In this document: positions 7,600 to 14,217 of the stretch, one piece after another
How the letters are laid out: each line of letters begins with the position of its first letter
How positions within the stretch are numbered: position 1 is the stretch's first letter
The notes under the pieces: generated by a model
Told to the model about the DNA's origin: nothing
Databases searched by the model: none
The model's input: the letters and a program-made list of their open reading frames with translations, nothing else
Program-made: the position numbers and the translations under genes
Assembly: GCF_947378715.1 (NCBI RefSeq)
Contig: NZ_CANCLE010000066.1
Location: 1 to 19,614, forward strand
Length of the DNA stretch: 19,614 nt
Reading direction: 5' to 3'
Origin: Phenylobacterium aquaticum
GTDB lineage: Bacteria; Pseudomonadota; Alphaproteobacteria; Caulobacterales; Caulobacteraceae

Positions 7600-7610
7600 T
7601 TGTATTACAA
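7600..7610. repeat. Perfect palindrome TTGTA-T-TACAA
   Basis: An 11-base perfect inverted repeat with a central T, in the AT-rich island of the hydrolase/chemoreceptor divergent region. Its size and position suit the operator of a dimeric repressor, but no regulator is identified. Confidence 0.45.
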
Positions 7611-7627
7611 CATTAAAATAGAATACC

Positions 7628-7644
7628 CCTATAATGAGTATAGG
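7628..7644. repeat. Inverted repeat CCTATA-N5-TATAGG over a TATAAT hexamer
   Basis: Six-base perfect arms separated by ATGAG. The left arm contains the first bases of a consensus TATAAT (7630-7635). A protein bound here would overlap a possible -10 element of the chemoreceptor promoter. The -35 is not evident. Confidence 0.45.
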
Positions 7645-7648
7645 TTTT

Positions 7649-7667
7649 GGCGCCCGTTTTGGGCGCC
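7649..7667 (+). repeat. Strong hairpin GGCGCCC-GTTTT-GGGCGCC
   Basis: A perfect seven-base GC stem with a five-base loop. It would sit in the 5' leader of the chemoreceptor mRNA if transcription starts near the upstream TATAAT. No T-run follows on either strand, so it is not a typical intrinsic terminator; a role in mRNA stability or leader regulation is possible. Confidence 0.5.
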
Positions 7668-7685
7668 CCCTCCCCCCGGCGAAAG

Positions 7686-7699
7686 GGTCTCTTAAGACC
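7686..7699 (+). repeat. Small hairpin GGTCT-CTTA-AGACC
   Basis: A perfect five-base stem with a four-base loop, 18 bases after the larger GC hairpin and about 80 bases before the chemoreceptor start. It is short enough to be chance, and is listed because it is the fourth inverted repeat within 100 bases. Confidence 0.3.
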
Positions 7700-7777
7700 G
7701 AAGGCCCGCAGTGCATCCATACGACGTTCAGCAAACGCCGTTCCCCGTTCCCCTGACCGACCGGACGCACGCTCAGA

Positions 7778-9691
7778 ATGTCTTTCCGCATCGCCCACGC
7801 CACCCGCGCCCTCGGCGTCTTCCTGATCCTCAGCGTCATCGCGCTCTGCGCCGTGTCGCTGTTCGCCCTTGAGCAGGTGCGGATCGGCAGCCACGCCTAT
7901 CAGCAGATCTCCGACTCCAAGGACCTGACCGCCGACATCCTGCCGCCGCCGCTCTATCTGGTGGAGGCGCATCTGGCCGTGATGGAGATCGAGGCCGACC
8001 CCTCCGCCCTGACCGAACAACGGCCGAAGCTCGACCGCATGCGCAAGGACTTCGCTGACCGCATGGCCTTCTGGCGCGCCCGCGCTGTCGACCCCAAGGT
8101 CGCGGACATCCTGTTCGATCGTTCGGACAAGGCGTCCAAGGCGTTCTGGAGCGCGGTCGACACCCAGATCATTCCGGCCGCCCAGGCCAATGACAAGGCG
8201 GCGCTGGCCACGGCTGGCGCGGTGGTCGATCAGGCCTATGACGCCCAGCGCGACGCGGTGGAGGCCATGGTCCCGCTGCTGGCCGACGCTGTGAAAGCCT
8301 CCGAGGCGCGCGCCGACAAGGCCATCAGGTTCAACCGCCTGCTGATGCTGGGCGCGGGCCTGCTGATCGGAATCGCCTCGATGCTGGCCCTGCGGGCGCT
8401 GCGGGGCCGCGTGGTCGCGCCGATCGAGGCCATGACCCGCTATATGAGCCAGCTGGCGGCCGGCGACTATGAGCAGGAACCGCCCTATGCCGCGCGTGAC
8501 GACGAGGTCGGCGACATGGCCAAGTCGGTGGCGGTGTTCCGCGAGGGCGTGCTGGAGCGCCGGGCCTTGCGCCAGTCGCAGGATGAGCGGGAGAAGGCGG
8601 CCCACGACGCCGAGCTGCGTGTCCTGGCCGAGCGCGCCGCCCTCGACGAACAGCGCGGCCAGGTGGTCGCGGCCCTGGCCGATGGCCTGTCCAGCGTCGC
8701 CAAGGGCGAGCTGACCTGCCGGCTGAACAACCCCTTCCCCGCCGAATACGAGGGCCTGCGCCACGACTTCAACGCCGCCGTCGCGGCCCTGGACGAGGTG
8801 GTGGCCACCATTGGCGGCGCGACCTCCGGCGTGCGCACCGGCTCGACCGAGATCGCCCACGCCGCCGACGACCTGTCGCGCCGGACCGAGCAGCAGGCGG
8901 CCAGCCTGGAGGAGACCGCCGCCGCCCTGGAAGAGCTGACCGCCACGGTCAAGGGCACGGCGTCTGGCGCCAAGGAGGCCCGCCAGTTCGTGGCCGAGGC
9001 TCGCAGCGGGGCGGAGCGCTCCGGCCAGGTGGTCGAACAGGCGGTCTCGGCCATGTCGCGGATCGCCGAGTCCTCGGGCCAGATCAGCCAGATCATCGGG
9101 GTGATCGACGAGATCGCCTTCCAGACCAACCTGCTGGCCCTGAACGCCGGGGTCGAAGCGGCCCGGGCCGGCGAGGCGGGGCGCGGCTTCGCGGTGGTGG
9201 CCGCCGAGGTCCGGGCCCTGGCCCAACGCTCGGCGGAGGCGGCCAAGGAGATCAAGGGCCTGATCGCGGCCTCCGGCGACCATGTGAAGTCCGGGGTCGA
9301 CCTGGTCAGCCAGACCGGCCAGGCGCTCGGGGCGATCGTCGCCCAGGTCGCCAGGATCGACGAGCTGATGGGATCGATCTCCTCGTCCTCGCAGGAACAG
9401 TCGACGGGGCTGGCCGAGGTCAATATAGCGGTCAATCAGATGGACCAGATGACCCAGCAGAACGCGGCCATGGTGGAAGAGACCACGGCCGCCGCCCACG
9501 CCATGAGCGCCAACGCGGTCGAGCTGGCCGAACAGATCTCGCGGTTCCACACCTCCGGTTCGCCGGCCGCCGTCCTGTCCAGGCCCGCAGCGGCCCGGGC
9601 GACGCCTGCCGTCCGGGCGGCGCCGGCGCGGACCCACGGCGCCCTGGCCCTGGCGGCCGCGCCGCGCAGCGAGGGGTGGGAGGAATTCTAG
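7778..9691 (+). CDS. Methyl-accepting chemotaxis protein, double HAMP
   Basis: A 637-residue transmembrane chemoreceptor that would signal to CheA/CheW. A first membrane segment (ALGVFLILSVIALCAVSLFAL, about 11-31) is followed by a mostly helical periplasmic domain (about 32-186, probably a four-helix-bundle sensor) and a second membrane segment (LLMLGAGLLIGIASMLALRAL, 188-208). Then come HAMP (about 210-262), a second HAMP-like unit (about 293-345) and the long signalling coiled coil. The hairpin tip is clear: IDEIAFQTNLLALNAGVEAA (443-462), then RAGEAGRGFAVVAAEVRALA. The Pro/Ala-rich tail ends in GWEEF, which fits the xWxxF tether for CheR/CheB methylation enzymes. ATG 7778 gives the membrane segment at the right place, although its ribosome site is weak. 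The ligand is unknown. It is the first gene of a tight three-gene set. Confidence 0.95.
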   Translation: MSFRIAHATRALGVFLILSVIALCAVSLFALEQVRIGSHAYQQISDSKDLTADILPPPLYLVEAHLAVMEIEADPSALTEQRPKLDRMRKDFADRMAFWRARAVDPKVADILFDRSDKASKAFWSAVDTQIIPAAQANDKAALATAGAVVDQAYDAQRDAVEAMVPLLADAVKASEARADKAIRFNRLLMLGAGLLIGIASMLALRALRGRVVAPIEAMTRYMSQLAAGDYEQEPPYAARDDEVGDMAKSVAVFREGVLERRALRQSQDEREKAAHDAELRVLAERAALDEQRGQVVAALADGLSSVAKGELTCRLNNPFPAEYEGLRHDFNAAVAALDEVVATIGGATSGVRTGSTEIAHAADDLSRRTEQQAASLEETAAALEELTATVKGTASGAKEARQFVAEARSGAERSGQVVEQAVSAMSRIAESSGQISQIIGVIDEIAFQTNLLALNAGVEAARAGEAGRGFAVVAAEVRALAQRSAEAAKEIKGLIAASGDHVKSGVDLVSQTGQALGAIVAQVARIDELMGSISSSSQEQSTGLAEVNIAVNQMDQMTQQNAAMVEETTAAAHAMSANAVELAEQISRFHTSGSPAAVLSRPAAARATPAVRAAPARTHGALALAAAPRSEGWEEF

Positions 9692-10183
9692 ATGCCGACC
9701 CGCCGGCTTCGCGCCCTGGCCGAGGATGACACCGGTGACCCGGCCACCGCCAGTGCGGTGGACCGCGATATCGGCCGGCTGAGCGCCGACTATCTGCTGC
9801 GCGCCATCGCCGAGCTGGCCAAGGTGTTCGAGGGCGACATCCTGCTGGGGGTGATCTTCCTCACCCTGGCGCGGGTCAGCGTCGAATATCAGGGCCCTGA
9901 CCTGCGCAATCCCCAGGCCGACGCGGAAGGCGTGGTGTCTGATGCGGGACGGCGGCCGATCACCACCCTGGCCCTGGCCAATTCCCTGAACATGCCCCGC
10001 GAGACGATCCGGCGCTACGTCAATCGCCTGGTCGAGCTGGGCTATTGCCAGCGCGACGGCGAGCGCCGGCTGATGGTCACCGAGGCGGTCATGCGCCGGC
10101 CGGAGATGGCCCAGATGATCCGCGCCAATCGCCGCCATCTGGAGCGGGTCATCGCCCCTCTGCGCCGCGCGAACCTGATCTGA
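9692..10183 (+). CDS. Winged helix-turn-helix DNA-binding protein
   Basis: A 163-residue protein whose second half (about 88-135, ITTLALANSLNMPRETIRRY then VNRLVELGYCQRDGERRLMV) is a typical winged helix-turn-helix of the MarR/GntR kind. The N-terminal half (about 24-68, LSADYLLRAIAELAKVFEGD...LLGVIFLTLARVSVEY) looks helical and may dimerise or bind a ligand; I do not recognise its family. ATG 9692 is the base after the TAG stop of the chemoreceptor gene, and GGGAGGA lies inside the end of that gene, so translation is probably coupled. A DNA-binding protein made with a chemoreceptor is unusual; it may regulate this operon or the palindromic region upstream of it. Direct evidence is limited to the wHTH pattern and the spacing. 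Confidence 0.8.
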   Translation: MPTRRLRALAEDDTGDPATASAVDRDIGRLSADYLLRAIAELAKVFEGDILLGVIFLTLARVSVEYQGPDLRNPQADAEGVVSDAGRRPITTLALANSLNMPRETIRRYVNRLVELGYCQRDGERRLMVTEAVMRRPEMAQMIRANRRHLERVIAPLRRANLI

Positions 10184-10209
10184 GCCGCCAACCGGGATAG
10201 GTTGGCGCC

Positions 10210-10674
10210 ATGGAAGCTTCGCGCCTCATGAAACCCGGCCGCTGGCGGACCCTGACGCCCGGCGAGCGCGCCCTGGCCCGGTCGGTTCCCCGGGTCGCCT
10301 TCGATCCCAACGGTCTGCGCCTCTTCGCCGCGCCCTGGCTTCCCCGCGCCTTCGTGCCTGGCGCGGGTCTGATCGTCTGGCCGGCGGCAGGGGCCTGGAC
10401 GGACTTCGCCCTGGCCCCGCTGGAGGTCCAGGCGGTGTTCGTGCACGAACTGGTTCATGTCTGGCAGGCGCGCTCCGGCGTCTTCCTGCCCTGGGCCAAG
10501 CTGCGGGCCGGGGATGGGCCGGGCGCCTATGCCTATGACCTCGCCGTCGCGCGAGATTTTTCGGCCCTCAACATCGAGCAGCAGGCCATGGTGGTCCAGC
10601 ACGCCTTCCTGGCCGCGCGAGGCGCCGCCGCCCCTTATGGCGCCAGGGATTACGCGGCCCTGCTGGACAGCTGA
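10210..10674 (+). CDS. Small putative zinc metallopeptidase-like protein (HExxH)
   Basis: A 154-residue protein with VFVHELVHVWQ (HExxH at 79-83) and, forty residues later, NIEQQAMVV, in which E123 could be the third zinc ligand of a gluzincin-type site. The HELxHVWQ...hEQQA pattern resembles small alphaproteobacterial proteins that I recall being labelled 'vgr related protein', and more distantly the DUF4157/eCIS-core peptidase-like domain; that link is from memory and not checked. No signal peptide or membrane segment is seen, so a cytoplasmic location is likely unless it is exported by a specialised system. Start ATG 10210 is taken; ATG 10228 in frame is a fair alternative. It follows the wHTH gene by 26 bases and probably shares its mRNA. 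A hairpin lies just after the stop. Confidence 0.75.
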   Translation: MEASRLMKPGRWRTLTPGERALARSVPRVAFDPNGLRLFAAPWLPRAFVPGAGLIVWPAAGAWTDFALAPLEVQAVFVHELVHVWQARSGVFLPWAKLRAGDGPGAYAYDLAVARDFSALNIEQQAMVVQHAFLAARGAAAPYGARDYAALLDS

Positions 10675-10675
10675 A

Positions 10676-10694
10676 ACCCCCGCTGGCGGGGGGT
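10676..10694 (+). terminator. GC hairpin after the HExxH gene
   Basis: A-CCCCCG-CTGG-CGGGGG-GT forms a six-base perfect GC stem with a four-base loop, starting two bases after the stop codon of the HExxH gene. Only a short ATTT follows nine bases later, so the T-run is poor. It probably ends or protects the upstream mRNA before the dnaK promoter. Confidence 0.5.
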
Positions 10695-10701
10695 CCGGAG
10701 A

Positions 10702-10717
10702 TTTGACAAGGGTCAAA
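10702..10717. repeat. Perfect palindrome TTTGAC-AAGG-GTCAAA upstream of dnaK
   Basis: A 16-base element with six-base perfect arms, ending four bases before the CTTG of the heat-shock promoter. Its left arm contains TTGACA, but no -10 sits at the right distance. Its place just upstream of the -35 fits an activator or repressor operator for dnaK. Confidence 0.5.
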
Positions 10718-10721
10718 CACT

Positions 10722-10749
10722 CTTGCGGGACGCCCCTGCCATCCCATAT
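10722..10749 (+). promoter_or_regulatory. Sigma-32 (RpoH) heat-shock promoter of dnaK
   Basis: CTTG (10722-10725), a 17-base spacer, then CCCATAT (10743-10749). This matches the alphaproteobacterial RpoH consensus (CTTG-N17/18-CYTAT). It lies about 140 bases before the dnaK start, giving a long leader. Caulobacter dnaK is known to have a heat-shock promoter, so both function and position agree. Confidence 0.8.
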
Positions 10750-10889
10750 CGCGACTCGACGGCGGTTTCCCCACGGGTTAACCGCCCGAGACCCTGAATC
10801 GAACCGGGGACGACGACCAAAAACGGGGCGCTTGTGATCAAGGCCCTCAAGGCGACGTCCGCCAACAAGGAGCGAGTAAGAGACTCGAC
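10750..10889 (+). promoter_or_regulatory. dnaK leader with three GANTC sites
   Basis: The leader between the sigma-32 promoter and the dnaK start contains GANTC at 10753-10757, 10796-10800 and 10882-10886, and a GTTAAC at 10777-10782. A second, vegetative promoter would be expected here from Caulobacter dnaK, but I could not place it by eye. AAGGAG at 10867-10872 is 17 bases from the ATG, too far for ideal use; AAGAG at 10878-10882 is the closer, weaker ribosome site. Confidence 0.45.
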
Positions 10890-12788
<1,899 letters not shown>

Positions 12789-12798
12789 CGACCGCCCC

Positions 12799-12838
12799 AT
12801 GGCGGCCCTTCGCATCATATGTGTGAGGCGGCCGCCAT
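12799..12838 (+). repeat. Large inverted repeat in dnaK-dnaJ gap
   Basis: ATGGCGGCC (12799-12807) and GGCCGCCAT (12830-12838) are perfect nine-base arms around a 22-base loop. Outside them CCCC and GGGGGG could extend the stem past a one-base bulge. It starts 11 bases after the dnaK stop. It lacks a T-run, so it may be a partial terminator, or protect the dnaK mRNA end so that dnaK is made in excess over dnaJ. Confidence 0.6.
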
Positions 12839-12851
12839 CGGGGGGCCCTCA

Positions 12852-12873
12852 GCCCGCGCGCCCTGGCGCGGGC
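12852..12873 (+). repeat. Second hairpin in dnaK-dnaJ gap
   Basis: GCCCGCGC-GCCCTG-GCGCGGGC is an eight-base perfect GC stem with a six-base loop, 13 bases after the larger inverted repeat. CTTG follows, not a T-run. Together the two stems make this 147-base gap highly structured as RNA. Confidence 0.6.
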
Positions 12874-12935
12874 CTTGCAGGGGGCATTACGCCCACCCAC
12901 TTCCTTTTCATGAACAATTGAACGCCTGACCTTCC

Positions 12936-14081
12936 ATGCGGGACTATTACGAGATCCTGGGTGTGACCCGTGGCTGCGACGAAGCCGCGCTGAAGTCCGC
13001 CTTTCGCAAGCTGGCCATGGAGCACCATCCCGACCGCAATGGCGGTTGCGAGGAGGCTGAAGGGCGCTTCAAGGAAATCAACGAAGCCTATTCGATCCTG
13101 TCCGACGCCAAGAAGCGGGCGGCCTATGACCAGTTCGGCCATGCCGGGGTCAATGGGTCCCAGGGCGGCCAGGGCGCGGGCTTCGCCGATGTGAACGACA
13201 TCTTCTCGGAGGTGTTCGGCGACGTCTTCGGCGACATGTTCGGCGCGCGTCAGCGCCGCAGCGGCCCGACCCGGGGCCAGGACCTGCGCTACGACCTGGA
13301 GATCAGCCTGGAGCAGGCCTATGCCGGCTCCGAGGTCGAGATCGTGGTCCCGGCCTCGATCACCTGCGAGACCTGCGACGGCTCCGGCGCCAAGCCCGGC
13401 ACCAGCCCGAGCGTCTGCGGCTCCTGCGGCGGCGCGGGCCGGGTGCGCGCCAGTCAGGGCTTCTTCTCCATCGAGCGCGCCTGTCCCCGCTGCGGCGGGT
13501 CCGGCCGCCAGGTGCTCGACCCCTGCAAGGATTGCCACGGCCATGGCCAGGTGCGCCGCGAGCGCACCCTGCAGGTCCGCATCCCCGCAGGTGTTGATGA
13601 CGGCGCCCGTATCCGCCTGGCCGGCGAAGGCGACGGCGGGACCCAGGGCGGTCCGCGCGGCGACCTCTACATCTTCCTGTCCGTCTCCCCGCACGAGCTG
13701 TTCGAGCGCGACGGCCTGGACCTGCTCTGCACCGTTCCCGTGCCCATGACCGTGGCGGCCCTGGGCGGCGAGATCGACGCCCCCTGCCTGATGGGCGGCG
13801 AAAACTGCGACGGCAATTGCAAGATGACCGTCAAGGTGCCCGAGGGCGCCCAGACCGGCCGCACCGTGCGGTTGAAGGGCAAGGGCATGCCGTCCCTGCG
13901 CTCGCGCGATCGCGGCGACCTGGTGGTCGAACTGTTCGTCGAGACGCCCACCAGGCTGACCGCCCGCCAGAAGGAGCTGTTGCGCGAACTGGGCGATCTC
14001 TGCGGCGAGCAGCAGAACCCCAAGTCGGCCAGCTTCATCGGCAAGGCCAAGCGCTTCTGGGAAGACGTGACGGGGAACTGA
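12936..14081 (+). CDS. dnaJ: Co-chaperone DnaJ (Hsp40, type I)
   Basis: A 381-residue type I J-protein that delivers clients to DnaK and triggers its ATPase. The J domain spans about 1-70 with HPD at 31-33. A Gly/Phe-rich linker contains repeated VFGD/MFG units (VNDIFSEVFGDVFGDMFG). The zinc-binding region (144-204) has all four CxxCxGxG motifs: CETCDGSG, CGSCGGAG, CPRCGGSG and CKDCHGHG. The C-terminal client-binding and dimerisation domains follow. Unusual for DnaJ, the second C-terminal domain carries an extra cysteine group, PCLMGGENCDGNCKMTV (C284, C291, C295). The ribosome site is poor (no clear GGAG before ATG 12936), which together with the upstream hairpins suggests lower expression than dnaK. 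Confidence 0.98.
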   Translation: MRDYYEILGVTRGCDEAALKSAFRKLAMEHHPDRNGGCEEAEGRFKEINEAYSILSDAKKRAAYDQFGHAGVNGSQGGQGAGFADVNDIFSEVFGDVFGDMFGARQRRSGPTRGQDLRYDLEISLEQAYAGSEVEIVVPASITCETCDGSGAKPGTSPSVCGSCGGAGRVRASQGFFSIERACPRCGGSGRQVLDPCKDCHGHGQVRRERTLQVRIPAGVDDGARIRLAGEGDGGTQGGPRGDLYIFLSVSPHELFERDGLDLLCTVPVPMTVAALGGEIDAPCLMGGENCDGNCKMTVKVPEGAQTGRTVRLKGKGMPSLRSRDRGDLVVELFVETPTRLTARQKELLRELGDLCGEQQNPKSASFIGKAKRFWEDVTGN

Positions 14082-14217
14082 CCCTCACCCTTAGGTCCCC
14101 ATCCGGGGCGGGAAAACATACCCGTCTCTCGAAAAACCCCTGCAACAATCCTCGGTCAGGTCTAGTCTGACCGTAGAACAACGCGGCCGCGTGGACGGCC
14201 CGGCAGGGGAGGACGTC
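14082..14217 (+). promoter_or_regulatory. dnaJ to hydrolase intergenic region
   Basis: A gap of 136 bases. It holds a small CCCC-ATCC-GGGG stem (14097-14108) without a T-run, an AT-richer patch (about 14113-14150), a perfect CGGTCAG/CTGACCG inverted repeat (14153-14173) and the strong GGGGAGG ribosome site of the next gene. The AT-richer patch and operator-like repeat suggest that the hydrolase has its own regulated promoter, although no -35/-10 pair is clear. Confidence 0.4.
14153..14173. repeat. Inverted repeat CGGTCAG-N7-CTGACCG
   Basis: Perfect seven-base arms around GTCTAGT, a 21-base element centred about 55 bases before the hydrolase ATG. The centre spacing of two helical turns suits a dimeric regulator; it could also form a hairpin in RNA. 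No T-run follows, so it is not an intrinsic terminator for dnaJ. Confidence 0.5.

Larger units (their letters stand above)
7463..7777. promoter_or_regulatory. AT-rich, palindrome-rich divergent intergenic region
   Basis: A non-coding stretch of 315 bases between the dienelactone hydrolase (minus) and the chemoreceptor (plus). Most is GC-rich, but about 7590-7648 is sharply AT-rich. It holds, in order: one GANTC (7487-7491), a perfect TTGTA-T-TACAA palindrome (7600-7610), a TATAAT hexamer (7630-7635) inside a CCTATA-N5-TATAGG repeat (7628-7644), a seven-base GGCGCCC/GGGCGCC stem (7649-7667) and a five-base GGTCT/AGACC stem (7686-7699). No good -35 sits 16-18 bases before TATAAT. I see no coding region here. 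Confidence 0.55.

Noticed and set aside
7649..7667. GGCGCCC/GGGCGCC hairpin as an intrinsic terminator
   Set aside because: No T-run follows on either strand, and no gene ends beside it, since both neighbours start here.
7613..10138. Long minus-strand open frame opposite the chemoreceptor and wHTH genes
   Set aside because: It covers two real genes and the intergenic region, has no family features and has a composition typical of antisense frames in GC-rich genomes.
10703..10708. TTGACA as a sigma-70 -35 for dnaK
   Set aside because: Seventeen bases on there is no -10-like hexamer (CGGGAC); the TTGACA is better explained as one arm of the palindrome.
14097..14108. CCCC-ATCC-GGGG as the dnaJ terminator
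   Set aside because: A four-base stem with no T-run; too weak to call.
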